55,904 nucleotides of DNA from Tetmemena sp. SeJ-2015 (lineage: Eukaryota > Ciliophora > Spirotrichea > Sporadotrichida > Oxytrichidae): assembly GCA_027382625.1 (NCBI GenBank), contig JAJKFJ010022689.1, positions 1-55,904 of the forward strand, given 5' to 3'. The notes under the pieces were generated by a model. It worked only from the letters and a program-made list of their open reading frames with translations, made no database searches and was not told where the DNA came from. Position numbers and translations under genes: made by a program. Below are positions 37,201-47,947 of the stretch, in pieces (position 1 is the stretch's first letter; each line of letters starts with the position of its first letter).

Positions 37201-37363
37201 AAGTTTGAGGCCTTTTGCTGGCTTGGTTAAAGTCTTCATCAAAGATGTCTTGCTCACTATCTTAGAATTACTTTTATTGGGAATTCTATCGGTATGAGTT
37301 TAGAGTTTGCTTGGAAGCAGATCCTAAAACTCTAGAGCCTATCAAATTGCTATGAGTATTCAT
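34270..37363 (-). CDS. Ankyrin-repeat TKL-type protein kinase, N-terminal part (inverted)
   Basis: Minus strand, ATG 37361-37363. In order: a Ser/Gln-rich N-terminus (QNPPDNISQNLSRNQISG); ankyrin repeats at about 36.7-35.9 kb (TPLHYSCQRNNCQMTKILLE, YTPLHYALIYGSPNCLQFLL, PIHLASELGSFDKLQIIL, DPLDFAVMSGNIDCVKLLIQ); a linker (NGEKVLRFTLDDGTTNYVNL); then the kinase N-lobe (IGKKIGGGAHAEVFKGSYFY with NVAIKRY), HPNVISFIGAFRQGQYSFIV, catalytic loop HRDLKAENIL (about 34365) and KISDFG (about 34300). VAIK Lys, HRD Asp and DFG Asp are intact, so an active kinase is expected. APE and later subdomains are absent here but present on the plus strand at 38.5 kb. One in-frame TGA (36434-36436, LVT-stop-NECMECIELLL) has no pointer solution. 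Confidence 0.75.
36242..36258. other. 17-bp IES, pointer CTA
   Basis: CTA at 36239-36241 and 36256-36258. Excision joins EEWINGYQ to PIHLASELGS in frame. Confidence 0.65.
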
Positions 37364-37429
37364 TTAAATCCTTATTGTTGTAGTTATTTTATTTTTAAAT
37401 ATCACGCATTATAAAATTGGCTAGATAAG

Positions 37430-38430
37430 ATTTAAAATATCTGCCTATTACAAGAACTTCTTAAAAATCATGGATCTCTAAAATTGGAAACATATTTAAG
37501 AATTTTTAAAAGAGAAAATCTACCAAAACCTTATTTCTTAAATGAATTGGAGTCCGATGCAAAAATTGATTTCGATATCCGTTTAGATATCATTTAAACC
37601 TTTCAATGCTTTATTTTTGTGGCATTTATTTATGCAATCACCTCAAAGTTATGAAGGATTTTACCATAAAAAATCGATTCTCTAAATGGAGCAAACTCTT
37701 CTTAAAATATTTTGGCCATGTATAATTAAAAGTTGTCTTCTATACCCATATTTGCAAATAGAGGTTTTTTATAATTTTAAATATTAGTATCTTTATTTAT
37801 TTTTAGTGTGAGGAGATTATTTGTATTTATCCTTAAAAAGTATCCTTTTAGATAATATATTTATATTAGATTAAAATTTGATTAGTTATACTTCAATTAT
37901 GATATTTTAGTGTCTCAAAAATTATGGACAAGGAAGCATAGGCATAAAACTTAGATAGGAATTTAAACTAAAAACTCAATAAAAATGAAGCAGAAGAGGT
38001 AGCTGAAGAGCTAAAAAAGACTTAAATTTAATTTATTATCTGATGAAATCAACAAAAATTATTATAATTAATCTTAAACTACAAACAGAATGGCTTATTC
38101 TATATAAATTTTAATTTGGATTATGCTTCTTTATATCAGTTTACTACTTTAGAGATTATTTTGTTTATAATGCTGGGCCCTACATTAGAAGCCAAGCTGA
38201 AAACCTAGATGCTTATTGGAAGCAATAATCTAAAATAAAAATTCATACCTATAGCAGAAATACTTCTAAAATGATAATTAATGCAGAAATAAAATAATCA
38301 TAAAATTATTGCTCATAAATGAAAATTTATCTTCAACTTGATGTGGATGTTGATTAAATATTTTTTAATTAATCCTAATCTGAAGAAATATATTTTTTCC
38401 CAAATTTAATGTAAATTGTAATTTTGAGGT
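37430..38430 (+). CDS. Plus-strand coding islands of a third gene between kinase halves
   Basis: Islands open in ciliate code: 37440-37610 (ELLKNHGSLKLETYLRIFK, KPYFLNELESDAKIDFDIRL), 37650-37770 (ILPQKIDSLNGANSSQNIL), 37924-38060 (MDKEAQAQNLDRNLNQKLNK, from an ATG) and 38098-38420 (one hydrophobic segment FGLCFFISVYYF, then YNAGPYIRSQAENLDAYWKQ and SRNTSKMIINAEIKQ). The last is compatible with a signal-anchor or membrane protein with an extracytoplasmic domain. No family recognised and no pointers resolved. They lie between the two halves of the kinase gene, so they are MDSs of different gene(s) interleaved with it. Confidence 0.45.
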
Positions 38431-38534
38431 ATAAAATAGTCAGATAATTAAAATTAAAGCGAATTCTTTTTATTTTAAAATAAATACTTATTTAAGTTTT
38501 GATAAACCATCGAATTCCCAAAATATATAATTCT

Positions 38535-38888
38535 ATATTACTTTTTCGAGGGGAACTATTCCGTGGATGGCACCTGAATTTATAAATCATTATAACACAC
38601 ATAAGAGTGATGTGTATTCATTTGGGGTATTGCTGTGGGAGATTTTCACCGAGCTCCCAGTTCCTTATCCAGACCTCAGCTCAATACAAGTGCTTTTCCA
38701 AGTGAGTGATAATGGATTTATTTATTGTTAATGGATTGAGGCCTCACATTCCCGAAGATTTTCCAAAGCATATTCGGTAGCTTATTGAATCTTGCTGGCA
38801 AGCAGACTTTAATGCCAGACCAGAATTCAAGCATATAATTACAATTCTTAAAGCTATGAAAAGGAAAAGTGCTTCCAATATACTATGA
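38535..38888 (+). CDS. TKL-type protein kinase, C-terminal part
   Basis: Plus strand, ends TGA 38886-38888. It encodes [20 protein letters not shown] (activation-segment end and APE), [20 protein letters not shown] (subdomain IX), then after a 19-bp [23 protein letters not shown] and [18 protein letters not shown] (subdomain XI Arg). This is exactly the part missing from the minus-strand kinase at 34.3-37.4 kb, and nothing N-terminal to APE is found here. I infer that the two are one scrambled gene with an inversion. The activation-loop junction was not resolved to a single pointer; a small extra MDS may be elsewhere. Confidence 0.75.
38719..38737. other. 19-bp IES, pointer TAATGGATT
   Basis: The 9-bp TAATGGATT occurs at 38710-38718 and 38729-38737. 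Excision joins VLFQVSDNG to [10 protein letters not shown]. This is the longest pointer found here. Confidence 0.8.
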
Positions 38889-39013
38889 AACCAGTAATAT
38901 AAATTTTATAATAATTTCAATGATTTTTGCCATCATTTACTTACATCCATACTATTATGTGACTTAGTATTCTCATGGCAACATCAATAACGATAAGTAA
39001 AGGATTTTGATAA

Positions 39014-40780
39014 AAGTTTATTCTTGAATAGTTTGAGAGTGTTCCTGAGAAATTTCGATTGCTTTGCATCAGTAGAGGAAGATGACTTGACTCACTTGAT
39101 TCGAAAGCACGACAAAGACTGTGACAAGGCTTGGAGCTTTAGAGAATTTTTATCTGCCTTGAGTCCACTGTCTCAGTATTCTCTAAAGGCAAAGGATCTT
39201 CATAAAGTCAAGATCACTGAAAATGATCTCATTGAAATCAATCGCAGATAGAAGGAGGAGCAAGAGTAAGCACAAATTAAGAACAGAGCACTCGCTTAAA
39301 AAATGGCTAAGGAAAATCAAAGACCTGGATCATAATTAGATTTTTAAGATTAACTTTGATGGAAGCATAAGAGGAGGTCCAGCCTTTTCAAAGGCATCAA
39401 AATCTACTGCAGCTATGAGTGGGAATAGAAGCGGTATGCTTGCTGGGGTTCAAGGATAAGATGGCTATTCTTATGTAAGTGGAAGGGCAGGAAGCTAGAT
39501 GATTACCTCCAATCTTGAAGAAGATGGAATTTTCAATTTGAGGAATATTGATTCTCAATCTGCATTTGGTTAGAATACTCAGAGCTTTGGAGGAAATTAG
39601 AATGAAATACTTATTGGGGGTTAAAGAGTTGACAAGAGTCCTTCAAAAAGTTCAATGGCTGGTGCAGGCTAGGCAGGTGGAGATAAGAAAGAGCAATTTG
39701 GGTCTTTCTAAAGAGTCCATGGCGATCTATTAAACTTTAAACATGTTTATAAATCTAATGATGCAGTCAACGTAGCTTGGTCGATATAGGGCATTTGAGA
39801 AGGATGAAATTTTAAACTATGAGTATCTATGTGATGAGCAAGACAGACTACATTAGAATTAAGAAAACCAGCTGCTTGATAGGATGAAAAACATGAAATA
39901 GAGTCATAACTAAAAGTTACTTTCAAAATACTTTTAATCCTATTTTAAAGTAAAGCTAGTAGGTTAAAAAGGAGGATCCTAATGACTTGAAGGGACAGCT
40001 TATCTAAGCCTTGATTGACATGATGCAAGTGGAAGGATAACTAGAAAAAAAGAAGAGAGAGCTTTCAATGAGGCAAGATTTCAATCTATCAGATCTTTAC
40101 AGGCTCTTTACTAAAATAAAGATTTAATTAGTGAGGTAAATATAATTACCTCAGTAAAGAATGAGCCCCGAAAGGGTGTAGATGTAGATGATTTCTACCT
40201 AGTACTGCGGGAACATTTGCAGGTATCTCTCTCTAAGGATGAGGTATTCATTCTTTTTTACAAACTAGACAGAGATGGAGATGGATTTATTAGCTACAGT
40301 GAGTTAAGCAATGCCTTTATTCCTCATCAGCATGAATACGCTGTTCTTATTTAGGGAAGGCAAGCTTATTAGAAAATTGACTTAATTTAAATCAAGCTTA
40401 TCACGGTGCAAGCTAGGATCCTACAGAGTTCTTTAGTCCAGAGACAAGAAACTTCATAAGAAAGGGAATCAGAGGTCTCGTAGATTGTGAAGTTAGCGTT
40501 GAGCTTATAAAGTAACGCCTTTATTAAAAAGTGAGAATGAATTGTGATGCAGCATTCTAAAAATAAAATGTCAAAAAATGAGTTTATATTCAGTACTCTA
40601 GACATAAAAGGCAGAGGTATGGTTACTCTTGATGACGTGAGAGAATTCTTGAAGACAGGGAATATATTTGCAGTAGAAAGAGAGCTTTAAATACTCTTCC
40701 AGAGATTTGACAAAGATGAGGATGGTGTCATTACTCTTCCTGAATTTGTTACAGGAATAAGTCCATTCAACAACAAGTGA
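39014..40780 (+). CDS. EF-hand protein, C-terminal part
   Basis: Plus strand, begins at pointer AAGTTT 39014-39019, ends TGA 40778-40780. Contains NSLRVFLRNFDCFASVEEDD and an EF-hand (HDKDCDKAWSFREF, about 39110-39150). A Gly/Ser-rich linker follows (AAMSGNRSGMLAGVQGQDGY). A charged helical region carries many Gln from TAA/TAG. Canonical EF-hand loops come next: DRDGDGFISYSEL (about 40270) and DKDEDGVITLPEF (about 40710). Calcium-binding positions D-x-D-x-D/G-x-I-x-x-x-E are intact in the last two. A 10-bp IES (39351-39360) and further unresolved frame changes (about 39770, 39960, 40130, 40560) occur. There is no N-terminal ATG of its own; it continues the minus-strand segment 33792-34152. 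A calcium-regulated, perhaps axonemal, protein. Confidence 0.75.
39351..39360. other. Candidate 10-bp IES, pointer GAT
   Basis: GAT at 39348-39350 and 39358-39360. Removing TAACTTTGAT joins QLDFQD to GSIRGGPAFSK and opens a further 400 nt. Confidence 0.6.
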
Positions 40781-40895
40781 CCAGTTTACTATATTATAAA
40801 AACTAATTTGCGAGGTTTATCGCATCTGGAATATATACCCTTAAGAATAGATTAGTTTATTTGTTAGCTTTTAATTTTATATAATAAGTATAATA

Positions 40896-42119
40896 TCACT
40901 CCTCTAATATTCCTTGATCTATTGCTTTAAAAAGCAAAGACACCATCTCACTGTGTGCCTCATATTCAAAGTTAACTATCAGTGTTTCATCACACATCTA
41001 ATATATAATTACACAAAGTAATTTTATTCATTGGTGAATGTGTGTGATTACACCCAGTAATAAGCAGGCACAAAGAGACATTATCCTTCCTCCACACACA
41101 CTTATAGCAAACATAAATTAATCCACAAGTTGATTAAGAACGGTTGCCTCTTGAAATAGAGGGTATCTTGTGACATTTACATCCTTGAAAAAGTTGATTG
41201 GGGTCTCTTGAGGAGGTAGTTCCTCTAACACTCCTGAGTAAATTTCTTGTTTGTAGATTGGAGAAACCATTCTGAATTGCTCTTTGCCTTGTAATACGCA
41301 ATAATACCTTTCTCTATCCTTAAACTCAGGTTTTCTCATGTGAGGCTGCCAAAGAGTGAAACCAGTTAGTCTATTTCTGAGTACCTTTTGCAAGAAGGGA
41401 GGGCGTTCAATATCTTGCCCTAAAGTGCCAACTATCATCTCTCCCTTCAAGTAATAAGTGAAGCGGCCGTTTTCTGTTGCGTTTTCAGTCTTATTTAAAA
41501 AGTCATAGAAAGATCCTCTACGATTAAAGAACTCCAAAGAGCTAAATTTACTCTCTTGGTGTGCTCTTTCTAGGCGATGTATTAGTAGAGACTGTTACCC
41601 GAAACTAGACTCTAAGTACCATCTATCTTGCCATTTTTACTTGGCAGGCCAGTCTTAGCACCCACCCTCAACTAGAACAGGAACATTTCTTGTAAGATAT
41701 AATGTGAATTTAATTGAAGATATTCCTAATAAAACTTCTTTGGAGTTAGGGATTCTACAGTTTCTTTGGGTATTTGTTTTACGACACCTATGCTAGCTAG
41801 TAGGTATGAAAAGAGCGGATGGACCACTATATTGCTATCTACTAGACTGTCTCGAGATGCTGCATTCATAAAATGTTATCAAATTTATGTAGTAATTGAT
41901 AAAATGAGAGAGATCTTTCTCAGTGTACACAACATATATCATTCCAGCGAATGCGAATATTATAGCAAGTAGGAACACATAAACTAAGTTTCTAGGGATG
42001 GCCATCAGCAGCTTATATGATAATGACTCAACTACAATAAAGAAAGGATTAATTTTTCCTAACTCTTCTTAAGGCTATTCTTATCTTCTATGTTGTTTAG
42101 GTTTAGTCTCCGGTGTCAT
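40896..42119 (-). CDS. Single-pass membrane JmjC/cupin-like protein
   Basis: Minus strand, ATG 42117-42119, TGA 40896-40898. A Gln-rich cytosolic N-terminus is followed by a transmembrane helix (NLVYVFLLAIIFAFAGMIYV, about 41930-41990) and then a JmjC-type region: NVPVLVEGGCQDWPAKQKW, NRRGSFYDFLNKTENATEN, YYCVLQGKEQFRMVSPIYKQ, RYPLFQEATVLNQL and, after an IES, EEGQCLFVPAYYWVQS near the C-terminus. The family position of the second iron ligand His in YWWHQ is Val here (YYWVQ), and no HxD motif was noticed, so catalysis is doubtful. Related family members are membrane- or ER-associated JmjC proteins. Two IESs with 6- and 5-bp pointers. The first 250 codons are in one uninterrupted frame. Confidence 0.7.
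40991..41031. other. IES, pointer TTCAT
   Basis: TTCAT at 40986-40990 and 41027-41031, in phase. Excision joins SHTFTNE to TLIVNFEYEAHSEM. Confidence 0.8.
41097..41127. other. IES, pointer TCCACA
   Basis: TCCACA at 41091-41096 and 41122-41127, in phase. Excision joins TVLNQLV to EEGQCLFVPAYYW. Confidence 0.8.
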
Positions 42120-43138
42120 TTCTTTTTATCTTTAATTACAATTATTTATTTAGACTCATTTGTATTTTTAATTTTATGGGAAGTGATAATTTATAAATTA
42201 TTAATTTGTATTTAATTTTTTACTTAGTCGAGTTCATCATAAATTGGTTCAAATTCTTATAATGCGATTTATTTATTAAATTGCTTAAAAAGCAAATTTA
42301 TTTTATTTTTAAATTTTATTCAATTTGATTTTGTGAGGTATCAGAGTTTTTGAACAATAAATTTTGATAAAGTTAAATAATAAAAAATAAGAATTGGTAT
42401 TTATTATAGCTGAAAATTTAATTGAAAATCAAGTTAATTATATATTAAATTAAAATGAAATAAATCAGCTGCAGTTAAAGTGTGTCAAATTTAAATAATT
42501 ATTTCACCATTCGATTCAGCATGGAATTTTAAGAACTTTTTATCCTTGAAACTTTTGTCTGGGATCGCACATTAAAAAAAAAATTTTCAGAGAGAGAAGT
42601 TTAGATGAAAAAGATATTTAAGATTTAGAACACTGTGCGCATCATAACTCGCTGCTGAGAGATGCTGAAGCGATGATTAAAGAAGAAAATCGTATTAATT
42701 TTTGATAAGCTATCGAACAAGCTGCAGATTAGGGGTGAATCTGCGATTTAAACTGTCACCATTTTGCAATCGCCCATTTATTATTCTAAACTATCACCGA
42801 TTTTAATTGAATTTCCTACTATATTATTCTTACTATATATCTCTTATATCAATAGAGAATAAAACTTTTAAAATTTAATAGAACTCCATTAAATAAGATA
42901 GATGTCTTTGTTGCTAAATATAATTTATTCCTTCTTCTCAAAATTATTTACAAAAACTAAATTATTTTAATTTACTTTTTATATTGACTAAAACTAAATC
43001 TCTGATAAATTTATAGCAAATGAACTAAATTTAAGACTTAATTAAAGTTTTATAATAAGTGATTTCAATAAAAAATATATGTAAAATTGAAAATAAGGTT
43101 TAAAATATTAAAATTTGAAAATAATAAACAGTGCTACA
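42120..43138. other. AT-rich intergenic region
   Basis: No conserved frame. A near-duplicate AAACTGTCACCATTTT / AAACTATCACCGATTTT occurs at about 42749 and 42788. A short GC-richer patch at 42610-42740 has no recognisable content. Confidence 0.45.
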
Positions 43139-45227
43139 ATGGATAACAGGATTACAAACTAAGATGCAAGCTAATAATTCTCTATCAATATTTTATATCT
43201 CACAGATTTAGTAGAAACAAGCCTATAGAAGAATAAATAAGTTCCTTAACTCTCAAGTCAAACATTTCGATGCACAAGAATTCTATAATATAAATTCAAA
43301 AATTTAAGATTTGATTATTTTATTCTACTTAGATAGCTCGACCTCCTTGCGTTAGAGACAAAAAAGAAATAGATTAGCTTCTTAGGGAGAATGGGAAACG
43401 AAAAAGAGACGAAGATGTGTTAATTCCTTCCCTTACTGAATTTTAGTCTTAGTTTCAAGCTTAAATGAATCAGCAGACTGCTCAGCTTTAGACTTCAGCT
43501 CCAATGAACTAAAATCAGGAAGAATTCAAAAGATATGAGAGAAGCCAAACATTTCAATAGCACACTACAAATATCGATAGAAGGAATCCCTCCAACTCCA
43601 ATCCACAATTTCTTAATTCAAATTCTAATCCATCAAATTATAGACAAAAAATATAAAAATAATAGTTTATAAATTAAAACTAAAGATAAGAATCTTTTAA
43701 TTTAAATCAAGTCAGAGTTTTGACAGAAATGACTTTGATTAAAAAGCTTAAAGCCTTAAATAAATATAATTTTTACAATTTCTAAAATAATAAATTATAA
43801 AATTACAAAGATTAAGCCTTGAATTGTCTGGCCCTCAAAACTTAAATGCGAGTACTTTAAATAGCACTCTTAACTCAACAAATTTAGAAGATTAGTCTTT
43901 CATAGCTCATCAAACAAAGGTATCAGAGAGCTTTTCTTCCACTCCAAATCCTTTCTTTAAGTCATCACAAAATAACATGAGAAATCAGTCCAGTTCTTTT
44001 GGGGGTATGAATAGCAGCTTTACTTCTTAATTCCAGCATCACCCTACTAACTCTCAACACCCTAATATATTAATTAGATTAAAGATAATTAAAGAATTAT
44101 ATCTTAAATTTTTTCACTCTAGTTAATAGAATTAAGGTTTTATGTTTTCCAATCAGTAGCATCAGCCTTTTTAAGCTAACCATACACTATTTTATAGTGT
44201 TATAAATTAATACTTCTGCCGTAAATCCTGCTAAACTCTAAGGTAGTTTCAACAGTGGTGCATAGAATTTAATAATTTATTTTAAAATTATAATTGTTTT
44301 GCATGGAATGCTGATTCATCTGAATTGAATTTGAGTAAATTCGACCAATCGCCAATCGTATACAATAGTTTTGCGCCTTGGGGATAAAACTCCTCCTTTA
44401 TGAATGATCAATCTTTTTCTGCCTAGTAAGAAAACCCTTTCTTGAAAAACACCACATTCTAAAGTTAAGCAAGAAGTCAGAATGAAAACCCTAACAACCA
44501 TTTTAATCCCTTTTTATCTCGCCAGCAAATTAATTAGAGCAACTCTACTCTTTGCTAAGATGAAGATGACTCTGAATTCTTTAGGAATTACAACAAGAAG
44601 AGAGTTCTAGACACCAAGCTCAAAATTCTTTACAAGGTCCCACTTTTTGTAGCTGCTAGTCTAGACAAGGATCAAGATTATGATCATATTAAAAATTTTA
44701 AATACAAAATACCTTATAGCTTTATTAAATGAGTAAATCGAGAAAGAGGAAGATTAACAGACTCTTGTCAAGATTTTAAGGCAGGTTTCTATCAGCAAAT
44801 AAAAGCTTTCATTTTATAAACTTATCATTTACTGAAAGTTACATTTTAAAATAAAAGAATAGTATGGATGCTTCTGTTGAAAAGCAAAATGAATTAAGAT
44901 GATGAAAACTTGTTCTCTGCCTCATAAGATTTAGACCCTGGTCGCTACAAGTAAGAACTTCACAAAGAATCAAAGCTCTGCCAAAATTTTGTGTGGTGCA
45001 AATTATATTAAATACAATTTAGCAAGTCTCTGCAATCGAACAATCAAGCTCTCCACAGTTCATTTTAGAGCATCACAGAAGATGAAAGAGACCTCTATTT
45101 TAAGGACTTAGATGATTATCAGCAGACCTCGGATCAAAATGACTCCAATCAATTCCAAGGGATTTCAACAGGTCAAGGTTTTAATGATTATTTTTAGTAT
45201 TTATAGTAAAATGATAGGTTTAAATGA
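43139..45227 (+). CDS. Asn/Gln/Ser-rich protein of unknown function
   Basis: ATG 43139, last frame ends TGA 45225-45227. Segments: DKKEIDQLLRENGKRKRDED (about 43360), QAQMNQQTAQLQTSAPMNQN, NQSSSFGGMNSSFTSQFQ (about 43985), LNLSKFDQSPIVYNSFAPWG (about 44330), KRVLDTKLKILYKVPLFVAA (about 44600) and DERDLYFKDLDDYQQTSDQN (about 45080). Frame changes near 43360, 43700, 44080, 44290 and 44750 indicate several IESs not resolved to pointers. Strong Asn/Gln/Ser/Phe bias with scattered FG and basic patches; a nuclear or RNA-associated disordered protein is possible, but nothing specific can be said. Confidence 0.55.
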
Positions 45228-45721
45228 TGATTTTGCAATGTAGTAGTTTGAGGATGCGAACCTCTTTTAGCTTTGATTAAAGTAGACCGATGGTAGCATT
45301 TCAAACGCATCTCATATTCAATTCAACTAAAAAAACTTTGGGTTATCAAAATTAAATTAAATTTTAACTTAATCAAAATTTTGAAATTATAAACCATTTT
45401 TTTAGCAATCATTATGAATCAAATTAATAATTAGCAGATTATGAGGACTGACTAGTTAGGATCTAAAATCCAGGATTAAATGAATCTTGGGTTTAATCAG
45501 CATATAAAGGATAGGGTGTCTCCAGATGACATTTATAAGCTTCACTAGTCTTATCAAAGTGAAATTCCTTCATTTTGTGATGAGGAGATGCAGTGAATAA
45601 TTTTACAAGTTACAAAAAATGATAAAGTTTATTTGATAACTCTCAATCAATTGGTTTATCGTGCTTTGATTTATAAAAAAGAAATGAAATTTAATCTGGT
45701 TAAAATAATGCTGCACAGTTA

Positions 45722-47732
45722 TCAATAAGGACTGAGCCAACTTGTGAGCCAGTCAATCAGATTCATTATGACTCCAAAGTCTAGTTTTCCGTCTTCACTG
45801 ATTGGAAGCCATCTCTCCTTGTATTTCTACTCAGCTTCCTCTTTCATTAGCTCATTAATCTGTTGCCATCGGTCCTATCTGTAATGATCCAGGTACTCAA
45901 TTTAGGGCGCAAACTCATTTGTAGGCTTCTATCAATATAATACACAAACCATTATCTTCTATTTCATCTACTCTAAATCATTCAAGTTCCCAGTCTAGTC
46001 CATGTACCTCACGTTATAAATTAGTTCTATATTACATCAAATAGTAAAAACAAACTTTAGTGATTCATTATCATTCCAATTATAGAAAGTCCTTTTAATT
46101 TAAAATTTTTCTTTAATTTCTTAAAGCATACAGCAAAAATAAACTTACTATACGATAGTATTAGGATTTGTAGACATATTTAATAGCTTATAGTTTTATT
46201 GATATATGCAAATAAAAATGTTGATAGTGAATCTGACGTAATTAGAGACGTACTCCTTCATGTTCAAAAGCATGGCCTGATTTGAATCTTCCTCATTTGA
46301 GAACTTCACAATGAAGTAAGGCTCATTATCATTGTTCTGAATCATTTGAGCTGACCCCTGTAGTCCATGGACATTTATTACACCACCTGCTCCTATTCTA
46401 CTTTCATCGCTCGCTACCTTCTCATCTTTATTTTTAGCTGAAAGTGCTGATTTGTCTGTCTCTAAACTCTGTCGCTTTCTTATAGATCTATCTAAGTTTG
46501 TAGTATCATTTCTAGTGAGGTTCAAAGGTGAAGGCTCTTAAATTGTTACTTATCTACGCACAAATTCACTCTTTCTGCCTTCGTATCTAGGAGATGGCTA
46601 GTGATCTTGCTAGTTGCTGGGTCTATTTGCAATAAATAATTTGACCTACTATAAATTAATATGCATCTAACTTATTGTTAGCAAGTAGATAGTGGACTCC
46701 TTTCAAAGGAATGTGCATGAAGTCATTTATCACCTGTCTTCTCAAATTCTTATAGTTAAATAGATCAACTCCTGAAAGCTTATTTGCTGACTCTGATAAT
46801 AACTATAAATTGATATCACGGTTGGGTTTTGAGATGGCAAATTACTCTATCTTTTTTCATCGTTTGGCTTCTCACTCGGATTGGGCCTGTTTAGTCCGAA
46901 CACAATTATTTATCAAATTTCATCATTCATTTTTATAAAAATTTTCTGTAATCTATTAAAATAAAGATAGCAATTATTTGGAGATTTCTTTTTAAGATAG
47001 GATTTCTTGAATGCGCAGTAGAGTGTCTGTTTGTGGGCCTTTGTAAATAGTTTGAGCGGTCAGAACTTAATTATATATAAATAACTTCTGTCTTAGTAAT
47101 CTTTATCTCCAAAGAACTCTCTCATTCGTTTTTGCTTCTCTTAAGAAAACTCATAAAAATCAGGAGTGGGCAACTATTCTTAATTATGTCTCAACTTAGA
47201 GTGCATATAGTCTCTGGAATCTATCTAAGATTATTCAATCATAACTTACAGTGGTACATTGTTAAATTTTCATGAGCGGTATGTGATAAAACAGAAGTTC
47301 CAAATCTATTCTGTCCTCTTTCCCTAATGGTTCCCTAAGTATTAAAAGTGATCATCTCAATCAATAAATAAGATTTATAATTCTCTTGTTCCCCGATATG
47401 AACCCAGATTTTTATCAAACAAAAATAAATGGCAAAAATTAGATCTTTCACCTAGAGGATTTAAATTGGGTTATGAGAAGTCTCTATACCGACCGAAAGC
47501 ATTGTTCCTAAATCTAAGAATTTAAGGATTCATATTTTATAAATTACCCATTAGCCATTCTTGTAGGTTAATTGTTTCGTTGTAATTCACTCGCTCTTTA
47601 ATTAGAAAGGCCTCTCACTTGCTGATTAACAGACGCCCCATTGAAACCATGAGGTGTCTAATTAAACTATCTTGGAGATTAACTTGTATCGTTTCTTTGG
47701 AAGTTTGATCTGAAAGCTAGGTTTCTGTTCAT
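45722..47732 (-). CDS. FG-containing Asn/Ser-rich protein, possibly Nup35/53-like
   Basis: Minus strand, ATG 47730-47732, TGA 45722-45724. The N-terminus is Asn/Gln/Arg-rich with GFNGAS, AFGRYRDFS and NRFGTS. Then come HSKLRHNQEQLPTPDFYEFS (about 47190), QLLSESANKLSGVDLFNYKN (about 46790), a basic/Ser stretch, and a candidate RRM-like block (GGVINVHGLQGSAQMIQ, EPYFIVKFSNEEDSNQAMLL, about 46370-46230). The C-terminus is QEDGKLDFGVIMNLIDWLTS-like and ends WLSPY, resembling an amphipathic helix. FG repeats, a central RRM-like fold and a C-terminal amphipathic helix is the Nup35/Nup53 plan, but this is inference from layout. Two IESs resolved; others are likely near 46150, 46900 and 47250. Confidence 0.5.
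45933..45962. other. 30-bp IES, pointer CTTCTAT
   Basis: CTTCTAT at 45926-45932 and 45956-45962. Excision removes an in-frame TGA and joins LEQMKQK to PTNEFAPQIEYL. Confidence 0.8.
47069..47087. other. 19-bp IES, pointer AACTT
   Basis: AACTT at 47064-47068 and 47083-47087. Excision joins DYQDRS to SDRSNYLQRPTNRHS. Confidence 0.75.
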
Positions 47733-47947
47733 TTTCAAATTAAAACAATTAAATTCTTTTTTTTGAATTTTATGACTAGTGTTATAAGATAGACATCGTC
47801 ATTCATATGAGATAATACTGAATACTTGTAGTTGAATGAAGAGAATAAATTGACAGCCTAAACAGATTACTCGACTTTTGCTTCTGAAATAGCTTGATTA
47901 TTTAAATATCATAACTTATTATTGCTCTTAATATCTCTCAACATTTA

